This document shows positions 42,514 to 51,391 of a DNA stretch of 64,000 nt, in pieces (within the stretch, counting starts at the first letter, position 1; each line of letters starts with the position of its first letter). Made by a program: the position numbers and the translations under genes. Source of the stretch: Bosea sp. 29B (GTDB lineage: Bacteria > Pseudomonadota > Alphaproteobacteria > Rhizobiales > Beijerinckiaceae); assembly GCF_902506165.1 (NCBI RefSeq), contig NZ_LR733817.1:372001-436000 (forward strand), read 5' to 3'. The notes under the pieces were generated by a model. It was given only the letters and a program-made list of their open reading frames with translations, searched no databases and had not been told where the DNA came from.

Positions 42514-43386
42514 TCAGCTATCGGCCTCGCCGTGGCTGCGCCCATAGAGGCTGCGCTGCGGCGAGCACCAGCCTTCGAGAGTCGCGGGATCGGCCTCGTA
42601 AATCTCAACCTTGAGCGGGTGGCAGATTGCGACGTCGCTCGAATGGGTCTGGCCGCAATCACCGCCCGGACAGGCCGAGATCGCACCGAGCAGATCGATC
42701 TCGGCGAAGAGCTCGAGGAAGTCGCCGGGCCTGACCGGGCTCGCCTTCATGAAGTACTGCTGCGTGTCACGGGTGAAGCCCGTGCACATGAAGACGTTGA
42801 GCACGTCGTGGATGTGATGCTCGACCTCGCGCGCCGGCCGCCCCCTCGCCTGCCCCAGCGCTCGGGCGAGGTTCGAATGGCAGCAATGATGGTAGTCGCC
42901 GCCATCGCCGAGCAGCCGGTGGGTATAGGGGTCGCAGCGCGTGCCGATCACGTCGTGCACGCCGGCGCCGTCCTGGTCGAAGCCGTACCAGCCGAGCGTG
43001 TCATGGGTGATCGTCGCCATCGGCCGAAGATGCGGCAGGTTGCTCCAGAGCCGATCTCCCAACCCGACATGGGTCGCGTGAAGGGCGCGCGTCTTGCCGC
43101 TGAAGAAGCGCTCGTCGAGATCCTCCGCGTTCCATAGATTGAGGTCGCCGACCTGCGGCCCTTCGATACTGACGACCCGGAAGAAGTGGCCCTTCGGCAC
43201 GCGGAAGCTGCCGGCCTCACGCGGCGGCACGATGATCTCGTCGCGCTTGGTCAAGGTCTGGCGGGCACGCGCCAGCATTGCCATGTCGGCACCAGGCAGG
43301 CTGCCATTGGGATAGACCACGACCGGCGGCTTGCGCCGACGCTCCTCCGCATCGGCGGGAGCGATCACCTGCGAATCCATGGTCAT
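42514..43386 (-). CDS. DUF1989 (urea carboxylase-associated) family protein
   Basis: 290 residues. The DUF1989 core is marked by VPPREAGSFRVPKGHFFRVV, GDLNLWNAEDLDERF, CHSNL and the C-terminal PGGDCGQTHSSDVAICHPLK. Such proteins accompany urea carboxylase genes or glycine-cleavage-like proteins, and may handle aminated one-carbon units, but no activity is established to my knowledge. No urea carboxylase gene is near. The Cys/His-rich centre (YHHCCHSN) suggests metal binding. Confidence 0.87.
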   Translation of the reverse strand: MTMDSQVIAPADAEERRRKPPVVVYPNGSLPGADMAMLARARQTLTKRDEIIVPPREAGSFRVPKGHFFRVVSIEGPQVGDLNLWNAEDLDERFFSGKTRALHATHVGLGDRLWSNLPHLRPMATITHDTLGWYGFDQDGAGVHDVIGTRCDPYTHRLLGDGGDYHHCCHSNLARALGQARGRPAREVEHHIHDVLNVFMCTGFTRDTQQYFMKASPVRPGDFLELFAEIDLLGAISACPGGDCGQTHSSDVAICHPLKVEIYEADPATLEGWCSPQRSLYGRSHGEADS

Positions 43387-43459
43387 GACGTGCTCCGCCG
43401 ACTGATATGCCCGCGGATTTCCTATCGGGAGCAGAGAGCGCGGTCCAGACTGCGACGTG

Positions 43460-44068
43460 TCAGGCCAGCCCGTTGCTCTTCAGCGTCTGGTAGGCCTTGA
43501 GGATTTCCTGCAGCCGGCCCTCGCGCGAGCGGTCGCCGCCATTGGCATCGGGGTGGAAGCGCTTCACCAGTTCCTTGTAGCGCGCCTTGATCGCGACGCG
43601 GTCGGCGTTCTCGTCGAGGTCGAGCGTCTCCAGCGCCTTCTTCGCGAGGACACCGACCCTGGGTTCAGCCCGCTCCTGCTCGCGGCCGGCGCGACCACGG
43701 AACAGGTTGAAGGCATCCTCCATCTCCGGCCCGCCGGCCTCGCGCCCACGCTGCGCCATCCGCGCGGCGCTGGCATTGACGCCGAGCTTCCAGGTCGGCC
43801 GATGGCCGATCTCCTCCTGCTTGGCATAGGCCGCGAGCGCCTCGTCGTTCATGCCGGCGAAGTAGTTGTAGGTCGCGTTATAGGCCTTCACATGCTCGAG
43901 GCAGAACTGGAAGAACTTGCCTTCCTTGCCGCGCCCCATCGGCGCGCGGAACTCGCCCGCCTTCGTGCAACCCGGATGGTCGCAAAGACGCGCATCGGCC
44001 TCGACCACCTCTTCCGCCTCGGAAGGGCCGATCCTGATCCGGTCGAAAAGGCGCGAGCTGAAGTTCAT
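43460..44068 (-). CDS. J-domain protein with N-terminal Cys/His cluster
   Basis: 202 residues. A C-terminal J domain (about 145–200) carries the essential HPD (172–174, KRFHPDANGG) and so can stimulate a DnaK ATPase. The N-terminal half has C29, H31, C34 and C56, H59 (CDHPGCTKAGE, FCLEHV), which look like a small zinc site. J domains are usually N-terminal in DnaJ, so this is a distinct type found in Hyphomicrobiales. The start at 44068 follows the DPH.ETMNFSSRLF pattern. BolA lies nearby on the other strand. Confidence 0.88.
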   Translation of the reverse strand: MNFSSRLFDRIRIGPSEAEEVVEADARLCDHPGCTKAGEFRAPMGRGKEGKFFQFCLEHVKAYNATYNYFAGMNDEALAAYAKQEEIGHRPTWKLGVNASAARMAQRGREAGGPEMEDAFNLFRGRAGREQERAEPRVGVLAKKALETLDLDENADRVAIKARYKELVKRFHPDANGGDRSREGRLQEILKAYQTLKSNGLA

Positions 44069-44243
44069 CGTCTCATGGTTATGCGGGTGGAACGCTGCGC
44101 CGACAAGCCGACCGCCACGCGGATCGCTCCGCGCCTGCAGCAAGCCGATCGCCTTGGCGGCAGCTTGACCCTGATTGCTTAAAGAACCCGGCTCAGCCGA
44201 AGCGGCCGGGACGCCCTCTAGATAATATTTCCACGTTTCAAAC

Positions 44244-45878
44244 TCAACGGCCGCACGCCACATCGCCCCCGGCTGCGAGCGCAAGCTTCGTCCCGCGAGG
44301 CACGCGATAGATCGGCGCCTCGCCGGAAGCCGGCGCAGTTTCCACCACCCCGACGCCGACATGAGAGCCCGGAGAATCCGGCTCCAATGAGGCAGCAATC
44401 ACATTCGCCCCCGCCTGGGTCATCGGCACGAAGACGGCATTGGCCGGAACCTCCATCCGGCGCGGCCGAAGCTCGACCTTCACCGCCTGGTCCGGATTGA
44501 TGTTCTCGCGGTCGATCTTCTTCACCGGCCCCTTCTGCTCGACCATGAAGGCCTCGACCTCCAGCGTCGCCGGCGCGCTAAGCGCACAGCTGGCGATACC
44601 CTTGAGCTTGAGTGCATCGAGCGCTGCCTGTCCGGCCGGCAGCACGAGATAGCCTTCCGGCCGCGCCCGGCGGCTGGTCACCGTGACCTTGCGCGAGTCG
44701 CGGAATTCGACGGGGGTCGGCATGTCCACCCCGGTCGCCGGATCGACCAGCGGGATCGCGACCGTCTCGCTGGCGATGCGATGGGCGACGATCAATTCGC
44801 CCTGATTACCAGCCAGTTCCGCCCGCGCCGCCTTCACCGCGTTCAGCACGGCCTTGTCATTGGCCGCGACCGTGTCGAGCACGGCGCGCGCGATCACGTA
44901 ATGCGTGGCGATGCGGCGTTCCAGGTTCTCGAGTTGCAAGCCGACACCGCGCGTCTCGATCAGGAAGGAGACCGCGCCGGAGAGCCCGAACAGGTTGCGC
45001 GCGATGCCGGGCGCATTGCCGCCCATCGAGACCAGCTTGTCGTCCTTGCGGTAGCTGGTGGTGAAGTACCAGAACGAGCTCAGCCCCTTCTCCGCCATCG
45101 CCTTGTCCATGGCCGGCTTGACCATTTCTGAGGCGATCTTGGTCGTCGGCTGCGGAACCGCCGGATTGGTGGCGTAGAGGATCATGGCATCGGCCGCGTT
45201 GAGCCCACCGAACTTCTCCAGCCAGCGATTGGCGACCGAGAACTCGTGCACGTCGACGATCACGTCGGCCGGCAATTCGGCGAGCTTGGCATGCAGCGCC
45301 TTCGTCTCCGGCAGGGTCAGCAGCAGATGGTCGCGGTTGAGGTCGAAGCCGCTGGCGCCGGGCCGCTTGTCGGCCGCCGCGCCATCGGGATTGCTGCGCG
45401 GCACCATCACCACGACGAGCTTGTCGAGCACGGCACCAAGATCACCCAGCGCCAGATCATGCGCCAGCGCCAGCATCGCCTCGGCGCCCGCCGGCTCGTT
45501 GCCATGCTGCTGGCCGACGAACCAGACGATCGGCCGCCCCAGCGCCTTCAGGGCGGCGGGGTCCTTGAGCCCTTCCTTCGAGAAGACCAGATAGGGCAGG
45601 TCCCGGCCCTGCTGCGACTTGCCGAGCGAGCCGAGCACGACCTTCCCGGGCGCCTTGCCGGCGAGATCGGTGACGAAGGCTTCGAGTTCGGCCTGCGTCG
45701 TCAGGCCGGGCGTTCCGCGTGTCAGCGCCGGGGTCGCGAGCGGTATCGGCACCGGCTTGTAGCGCGCCAACACCGCCTCGCTCTGCTTGTAATCGGCGAC
45801 GCGCCCCTCGTCCTGCGCCAGCGCGGGGCCCGCAGCGACGCAAAACGCCAGGGTGAACATGCGCCATATCGTCATCAT
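44244..45878 (-). CDS. Exported M14-family zinc carboxypeptidase
   Basis: 544 residues. Signal peptide about 1–22 (ends ALA). Zinc ligands H125 and E128 (GQQHGNEPAG) and H211 (VDVHEF), substrate Arg/Asn region SNPDG and FDLNRDH, and catalytic E308 (FLIETRG) form a complete peptidase M14 site. The C-terminal about 200 residues are an added beta-rich domain. It should remove C-terminal residues from peptides or peptidoglycan fragments in the periplasm. Single gene between the J-domain gene and divergent bolA. Confidence 0.9.
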   Translation of the reverse strand: MMTIWRMFTLAFCVAAGPALAQDEGRVADYKQSEAVLARYKPVPIPLATPALTRGTPGLTTQAELEAFVTDLAGKAPGKVVLGSLGKSQQGRDLPYLVFSKEGLKDPAALKALGRPIVWFVGQQHGNEPAGAEAMLALAHDLALGDLGAVLDKLVVVMVPRSNPDGAAADKRPGASGFDLNRDHLLLTLPETKALHAKLAELPADVIVDVHEFSVANRWLEKFGGLNAADAMILYATNPAVPQPTTKIASEMVKPAMDKAMAEKGLSSFWYFTTSYRKDDKLVSMGGNAPGIARNLFGLSGAVSFLIETRGVGLQLENLERRIATHYVIARAVLDTVAANDKAVLNAVKAARAELAGNQGELIVAHRIASETVAIPLVDPATGVDMPTPVEFRDSRKVTVTSRRARPEGYLVLPAGQAALDALKLKGIASCALSAPATLEVEAFMVEQKGPVKKIDRENINPDQAVKVELRPRRMEVPANAVFVPMTQAGANVIAASLEPDSPGSHVGVGVVETAPASGEAPIYRVPRGTKLALAAGGDVACGR

Positions 45879-45972
45879 CGCCGCCTCCGACAGAAAGACG
45901 CGTTCCCGCCCTGCCCGTCAGGGACTATGAGACTGCCTCGGAACCCGAGCAAGCAACCGCAGAGAAACCCGC

Positions 45973-46245
45973 ATGCCGACCATGGCCAACCGGATTGCCG
46001 GCAAGCTCACCACGCAGCTCACGCCCGAGCATCTCAAGGTGATCGACGAATCCCACCAGCATCACGGCCATGCCGGCTGGCGCGAGGGTGGCGAGACGCA
46101 TTTCCGCGTCGAGATCGTCTCGCCCGCCTTCGCCGGCAAGAGCCGGCTCGAACGCCATCGCCTGGTCAACGCCGCGCTCTCCGAGGAACTCGCCGGTGGC
46201 GTGCACGCACTGGCGATCGCGGCGCGGGCGCCGGGCGAGGCCTGA
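45973..46245 (+). CDS. BolA family protein
   Basis: 90 residues, a single BolA domain (KLTTQLTPEHLKVIDESHQH, HFRVEIVSPAFAGKSRLERH RLVNAAL). The conserved histidine in RHRLVN is present, the ligand used with monothiol glutaredoxins to hold a [2Fe-2S] cluster. The start MPTMANRIAGKL fits the family N-terminus. It is transcribed alone, divergent from the M14 peptidase and convergent with an MFS gene. Confidence 0.93.
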   Translation: MPTMANRIAGKLTTQLTPEHLKVIDESHQHHGHAGWREGGETHFRVEIVSPAFAGKSRLERHRLVNAALSEELAGGVHALAIAARAPGEA

Positions 46246-46248
46246 GCC

Positions 46249-47442
46249 TCAGGCCGCCTTGCGCTCCGGCGTCGTCAGGTAGATCGCGGTCGAGACCAGC
46301 AGCAGCGCCGCGAAGCCCCAATGCATGTTGGCAAAGGCGAGCGCTGCGTCGCGCCCATCGGCCCGCTGCGCCGCGACGAACCAGCCGGAGCCCCACTGGA
46401 TCAGCCCCGCCCCGGCGATGAACAGGAAATTGATGAAGGTCATGCCACGCCCGACCAGATGCGCCGGGAAGAACTCGCGCGCATGCGCCATCAGGATCGC
46501 ATAGGTGAAACCCGTCGCGCCGACGACCGCGAACAGAACCACCGCCCCGAGCATGGAACGCGCGCCGAAGAGCGCGAGCAGACCGAAGCCGATCCCGGTC
46601 GCGACCGTCCCCCAGGCGACCAGCGCCTTGCTGCGCCCCGCCCGCTTCTGCAGCCCGCCATAGACGAAGGCGCCGACGATCATGGTCGTCGCCATCCCGA
46701 GCGTCGCATGGCCGGCGGCGATGCCGTCGAGCCCATGCACCTGCGTCATGTAAGGCGCGATCCACAGGCCCCGCGCCGTCGCGATGATCGCATAGCCGAC
46801 GAGGGTGATCGGCGCGAGCAGCCAGAGCGGCCCGATCGCGACGATGCTCTTCAGCCCCTGCAGCAGCCCCTCATGCTTGCCCGAGGCGTCGGTGACCGGA
46901 GGCGGATCGCGCACCAGCGCCGCGGCGAGCACAGTCGCGAGCAGGAAGGCCACGGCGAAGGCGAGCATGGTCGGGCGCCAGCCATAGGCCTGCGCCGCCA
47001 GCGCCAAAGGCGCAGCGCCGACGAGATTGCCGAGTGAGCCGAGGCCGATGAAGATCGAGGTCAAAAGGCCGAAGCGCGCCGGCGCCTCCGTCCGCGCGAA
47101 CAGATAAAGCGATGACATGAAGATCGGCGAGCAGCCGACGCCGACCAGCGCCATCGCGGCTGTGGCGGTGTTGGCATTGCCGGCCTGCGCGAACAGGACG
47201 GCGCCGACGCTGCCGATCGCCATGGTCACCGCCACCGTCCGGCGCGGCCCGAGCCGATCCAGCGCCCAGCCGACCGGAAACTGCGCCAATGCGAAGGCGA
47301 TGAACCAGGAGGCCCCGAGCAGGCCGAATTCGGCCGGCCCGATGCCGAGATCGCCCATCACCGGTCCGGCAATCACGCTCAGGAAGGAGCGGTAGAAGAT
47401 CGACAGCACATAGGCAGGCAGCAGCGCGAAGAAGATGATCAC
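46249..47442 (-). CDS. MFS transporter
   Basis: 397 residues, 12 membrane segments. Loop 2/3 motif GWALDRLGPRRTVAVT and PAEFGLLGASWFIAFALAQFP are typical of MFS. The protein begins directly with a membrane segment (MIIFFALLPAYVLSIFYRSF), and the ATG at 47442 is the only plausible start. Ends 3 bp after bolA on the opposite strand. It lies downstream of the thiolase gene (61 bp) on the same strand and may be co-transcribed. Substrate unknown. Confidence 0.88.
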   Translation of the reverse strand: MIIFFALLPAYVLSIFYRSFLSVIAGPVMGDLGIGPAEFGLLGASWFIAFALAQFPVGWALDRLGPRRTVAVTMAIGSVGAVLFAQAGNANTATAAMALVGVGCSPIFMSSLYLFARTEAPARFGLLTSIFIGLGSLGNLVGAAPLALAAQAYGWRPTMLAFAVAFLLATVLAAALVRDPPPVTDASGKHEGLLQGLKSIVAIGPLWLLAPITLVGYAIIATARGLWIAPYMTQVHGLDGIAAGHATLGMATTMIVGAFVYGGLQKRAGRSKALVAWGTVATGIGFGLLALFGARSMLGAVVLFAVVGATGFTYAILMAHAREFFPAHLVGRGMTFINFLFIAGAGLIQWGSGWFVAAQRADGRDAALAFANMHWGFAALLLVSTAIYLTTPERKAA

Positions 47443-47503
47443 GCCGCCTCTCCGGCCAGCTCGAAGATGGCCGCCGACTTGGATTCGACGGCGGCCCTGT
47501 TCG

Positions 47504-48673
47504 TCACTTCACCCGCTCGAGCACCGAGACGTAGTTCGCCACCGCAGCGCCACCCATGTTGAAGATGCCGCCGAGGCGGGCATCCTGCACCTGCATGCCC
47601 TCCGGCGCCTCGCCGACGAGCTGCATGGCCGAGAGCACATGCATGGAAACGCCGGTCGCACCGATCGGATGGCCCTTGGCCTTGAGACCGCCGGAGACGT
47701 TGACCGGCAGCTTGCCGTCCTTCTGGGTCCAGCCTTCCTTGATGGCGCGAGCGCCCTCGCCTTCCTTGGTCAGGCCCATCGCCTCGTATTCGAGCAGCTC
47801 GGCAATGGTGAAGCAGTCATGCGTCTCGACGAAGGAGAGGTCCTCGATCGCGACGCCGGCCTGCGCTAGTGCGTCCTGCCAGGCGCGCGCGCCGGCCTCG
47901 AACTTCAGGATGTCGCGACGTGACAGCGGCAGGAAGTCCTGAACATGGGCCATGCCGCGGAAGCCGACGGCGCGGCGCATCGACTTGGCCGTCTCCTCAT
48001 CGGCGAGCACGAGCGCGGCGGCGCCGTCCGAGACCAGCGAGCAGTCGGTCCGCTTCAGCGGCCCGGCAACGTAGGGGTTCTTCTCGCTCTCCTCACGACA
48101 GAAGGCGTAGCCGAGATCCTTGCGCATCTGGGCGTAAGGGTTGTCGACACCGTTCTTGTGGTTCTTCGCGGCGATCATGGCGAGCGCGTCCGACTGGTCG
48201 CCATGGCGCTGGAAATAGGACGAGGCGATCTTGCCGAAGACGCCGGCAAAGCCGCCCTGCACGTCGCTTTCCTGCGCGAGATAGGAGGCCTTCAGCAGGT
48301 TCTTGCCGATCTCTGGCCCGGGCGTCGTGGTCATCTGCTCGACGCCGACCACCAGCACGACCTTGGCAGCGCCGGCCTTGATGGCGCGCACGCCCTGATG
48401 AACGGCTGCCGAGCCGGTAGCGCAAGCGTTCTCGACGCGCGTCGCCGGCTTGAAGCGCAGCGCCGGGTCGGCCTGCAGCACGAGCGAGGCGGTAAAGTCC
48501 TGAGCCGAGAAGCCGGCGTTGAAATGGCCGAGCACGATCTCGTCGACCTGATCGGCGGTGATGCCGGCATCGACCAGCGCATCGGTGGCGACGCGCACGA
48601 TCAGACTCTCGACCGTCTCGGTATCCTGCTTACCGAAAGGCGTGTGGGCCCAGCCGACGATTGCAGCGCTCAT
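47504..48673 (-). CDS. Thiolase family acetyl-CoA acyltransferase
   Basis: 389 residues. Thiolase fold with nucleophile C84 (RVENACATGSAA), H in FVETHDCFT and the C-terminal GGLKAKGHPIGATG. The C-terminal active-site block has NMGGAAVANYV instead of the CxGGGxG loop with its second cysteine, as in SCP2/sterol carrier-type thiolases. It may cleave or form beta-ketoacyl-CoA. The ATG at 48673 has CAGGAG 6 bp upstream; an ATG six bases earlier overlaps that site. Confidence 0.9.
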   Translation of the reverse strand: MSAAIVGWAHTPFGKQDTETVESLIVRVATDALVDAGITADQVDEIVLGHFNAGFSAQDFTASLVLQADPALRFKPATRVENACATGSAAVHQGVRAIKAGAAKVVLVVGVEQMTTTPGPEIGKNLLKASYLAQESDVQGGFAGVFGKIASSYFQRHGDQSDALAMIAAKNHKNGVDNPYAQMRKDLGYAFCREESEKNPYVAGPLKRTDCSLVSDGAAALVLADEETAKSMRRAVGFRGMAHVQDFLPLSRRDILKFEAGARAWQDALAQAGVAIEDLSFVETHDCFTIAELLEYEAMGLTKEGEGARAIKEGWTQKDGKLPVNVSGGLKAKGHPIGATGVSMHVLSAMQLVGEAPEGMQVQDARLGGIFNMGGAAVANYVSVLERVK

Positions 48674-48888
48674 AGCCATCTCCTGGTTGATGTGCAGATA
48701 CACTATATCTGCCTCCGCGCACTCGTGGCCACAAGCCGGCAAGCGCGCATTCCTCCTGTGCGAGGAAAGGCCAACGGAAACCGGAGCAAGTCAAGCCGGT
48801 CCATTGCGCAGCGAAGCGGGAGCCGCCTCTGCGGACAGGACATGGCGGAGTACGGCAGGAATCGGCCCGTCGATCGATCGGTCCGGCG

Positions 48889-49284
48889 TCAGCGCAGCTT
48901 CTTCTCGACGGTGGACAGGGCTTTGTCCTTGCGGCAGACCGATAGCGGCCGTCCCTTGGACGAGACGATCTCGAGGATGTTTTTCTCCTCGGCATCGACC
49001 TTCACCGTCAGGCAAGCGCAGCCATAGCCATAGCTGTAACCGCCGCTTCTGCGCCATTCGCCTGGCTTGTAGACTGGCGGCCAGTCGCCCTTCGCCTGAT
49101 GATCACCCTGGATCGCGACCGTCCATCGACCATCCTTGTCATGCAGCCAGGCATTGCCCGGGCTCGGATTGTCGAACCAGCCGCAGCGCTGTTCGTTGCC
49201 TGGCTGCTGCGCCACCGCAATCCCAGCACCGAGGCCGAGGGTCAGAGCAGCCGCAGCGGCTACCAAGAACCATTGGCGGCTCAT
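48889..49284 (-). CDS. DUF4087 family exported protein
   Basis: 131 residues. Signal peptide about 1–26 (ends VAQ). The mature domain has the DUF4087 hallmarks RCGWFDNPSPGNAWL, QGDHQAKGDWP and YGYGCACLTV, with four cysteines (C34, C89, C91, C117) that could form two disulfides. Function unknown. Its ATG overlaps the stop of the GH19-like gene (ATGA), so the two are translationally coupled. A periplasmic protective role against that muralytic protein is conceivable but unproven. Confidence 0.85.
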   Translation of the reverse strand: MSRQWFLVAAAAALTLGLGAGIAVAQQPGNEQRCGWFDNPSPGNAWLHDKDGRWTVAIQGDHQAKGDWPPVYKPGEWRRSGGYSYGYGCACLTVKVDAEEKNILEIVSSKGRPLSVCRKDKALSTVEKKLR

Positions 49285-50234
49285 TGGAAGAACCTCGACG
49301 AGCCGGAGAAACGCTCTCCCGGCAGCGGCATACCCGCGAGGCTGGAATCGATCGGCGGCGGGAACTTGCCCGGCCGCTGCGGTCCGGCAGCCAGTAGGAT
49401 CGCCTCGAAAATTTCGGCGATCTCGGCGATCTCCTGGGCTCGGTTCGAGCCATTCACCATGGCGCGTGCACCGACATAGTTGCGCGACTTGCCGCTGAAA
49501 TAGGTCGAGAATGTGCGGCCATTGGCAAAGCCGAAACCTGTGCACATGCCGTGCGACATGAGAGCGTAAGCCGTGGCGGGATCCTTCACCGCCTCAGGGT
49601 CCAGCAACAGATCGAGGCCTTTACCGAGGGCAATTCCCGCCTTGATGTAATTCGACCACCAGGTCAGCTGAACATAGCCGCGGCCGTAATAGGCGTTCTC
49701 GACGCCGGTATCGTTCGTATAGACCTTGGCCGCCGCTCCGCCATCGGGCGAGCCCATCACGGCACCTTTGGTCAACTTGGAAATTTTGCCGGTCGTCGTG
49801 ACACTGAACTGATCGCCATCCTGCTCGGTGATACGAACGCTGCCGTCGGCAAGCTTCGCGACCTTAACCGGCTCGTGATAGTCCTTCTTCTTGCCATGGC
49901 CGACCTCGTCGATCGGTGCCATCACCATCAACCACGTTTGGCGCTTCAGCATCACCGGCTTCCCCGCCTTGTCGAGCAGCGGCTTGCCCTTCTTGTTCTT
50001 GGCGGGCACGAGCTGGTCGAAGCGGTTCGTCGTCTCGATCAGAACAGTGGCCAGCATGTAGGCGGCCCAGCGAACATCGGTGATGTTGGTGTCCCGGCTG
50101 ATCAGGCGCAGCAAGACGAGCGCGTTGGGAATCGTATTGGCGATCTGCGGCCTTTTGCCGAAGCGCTCCCTGAATTCCTGCTCAAAGATGCGTTCGTCGT
50201 AGGTTCCAACGTAATGATAGTTCGTCGCCATCAT
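49281..50234 (-). CDS. GH19/lysozyme-like muralytic enzyme
   Basis: 317 residues. The segment AYYGRGYVQLTWWSNY (about 181–196) is the substrate-binding core of GH19 chitinases and phage-type endolysins, and E68 in LATVLIETTNRF fits the catalytic acid position. The central part (about 75–175) holds an unusual Lys-rich insert. No signal peptide is visible, as in phage endolysins or secretion-system effectors. It is coupled to the exported DUF4087 protein by a 4-bp overlap. No phage genes are seen around it. Confidence 0.78.
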   Translation of the reverse strand: MMATNYHYVGTYDERIFEQEFRERFGKRPQIANTIPNALVLLRLISRDTNITDVRWAAYMLATVLIETTNRFDQLVPAKNKKGKPLLDKAGKPVMLKRQTWLMVMAPIDEVGHGKKKDYHEPVKVAKLADGSVRITEQDGDQFSVTTTGKISKLTKGAVMGSPDGGAAAKVYTNDTGVENAYYGRGYVQLTWWSNYIKAGIALGKGLDLLLDPEAVKDPATAYALMSHGMCTGFGFANGRTFSTYFSGKSRNYVGARAMVNGSNRAQEIAEIAEIFEAILLAAGPQRPGKFPPPIDSSLAGMPLPGERFSGSSRFFQ

Positions 50235-50300
50235 CCATCTCCGCAGGCCCGTCGTCCGGAAGCGGTAGGGAGCGACTGCGACGAATCCGTGTCTCGGTTT

Positions 50301-51203
50301 TTAAATCGCCAGCAGAAGTAGAGCACCGACACCGGCGACGATCATCGCCATGCCCAGAAGCTCGCGCCAGCTCGTGCCCTCCGCGAAGATCCGGCGCGAG
50401 GCGATTTGCGCCAGCGGCACCTCGACCAGCGCCAGCGTGCGCACATTGGCCGCCGTCGTCAGCGAGAAGCCGAGGAACCAGCATTGCGAGGCCGCAGCGC
50501 CCAGGAAGCCGGCGGTGAGCGAACGGCGCCAGTTGCGCAGGCTCAGGATCAGCGCCGGGCGGTTGGCGACGAGCATGTAGAGCGTCAGGAGCAAGGTCTG
50601 CAGCGCCAGGCCCAGGGCGAGGATCGTCGTCGCCCGCATCAGGAAGTGCCCCTCCGGCAGCGCCTGGATCGCGCCGCGGAAGCCGATCGCCGAGAGCGCG
50701 AAGGCGGCGCCGGCACCGATCCCGAGCGCCGCCGGGCGCATTCCCGCCGCGCTGAGCTTGTCGCCCGGCTTCCACGACATCAGCACGACGCCGGCGGTAG
50801 CGACGACGATCGCCGCGAATTTCGGCCAGCCCAGCGCGTCGCCGAGCAGCGCCGCCCCGAACAGCGCGACCTGCACCGGCTCGGTCTTGGTGTAGGCGGT
50901 CGTCACCGCAAAGGAACGCTCGCGCATCGCCGCCAGCATCAGAGCGGTGGCGAGGATCTGCGTCAGGGCACCGAAGACGGCGAAGCCGAAGGCGCGCGAG
51001 TCAGGCACCGGCGGCAATGCGCCGCTGGCGAGGCAGACCAGGACGAGGAAGAGCAGCGCGAAGGGCAGGCCGAACAGGAACCGCACCTGCGTCGCGCCGA
51101 CGACGCCGATCACTTCGGTCAACGAGCGCTGGGTCAGGTTTCGCGCCGTCTGCAGCAGCGAGGCGGCAAGCGTCACCGGTATCCACAGAAGGCTGAGACT
51201 CAC
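50301..51203 (-). CDS. EamA/DMT-family transporter
   Basis: 300 residues with ten hydrophobic segments and two EamA halves. The end of the first half has the family ESxxT-like region (AYTKTEPVQVALFGAALLGD), the end of the second VEVPLAQIASRRIFAEG. The GTG at 51203 starts just before the first membrane segment; no ATG is well placed. A single gene, separated by 66 bp from the GH19-like gene. Substrate unknown. Confidence 0.85.
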   Translation of the reverse strand: MSLSLLWIPVTLAASLLQTARNLTQRSLTEVIGVVGATQVRFLFGLPFALLFLVLVCLASGALPPVPDSRAFGFAVFGALTQILATALMLAAMRERSFAVTTAYTKTEPVQVALFGAALLGDALGWPKFAAIVVATAGVVLMSWKPGDKLSAAGMRPAALGIGAGAAFALSAIGFRGAIQALPEGHFLMRATTILALGLALQTLLLTLYMLVANRPALILSLRNWRRSLTAGFLGAAASQCWFLGFSLTTAANVRTLALVEVPLAQIASRRIFAEGTSWRELLGMAMIVAGVGALLLLAI

Positions 51204-51391
51204 GCGCTGGCATCCCGAAGAAAAAGCACCGCGGATGCTTTGGACCGCCACGCCCCGCTAGGCAAATCACCCGATGAGGGGTAGGTATGCGTCATCAGCG
51301 AGGCAGGATTGTCGCCCGCCGTCTCGAAAATGCCTCAAGCGTCGCGTTGAAGCCCTCGACTCCCGCCAAGACAGGTTCAAGACCTCTGCCG

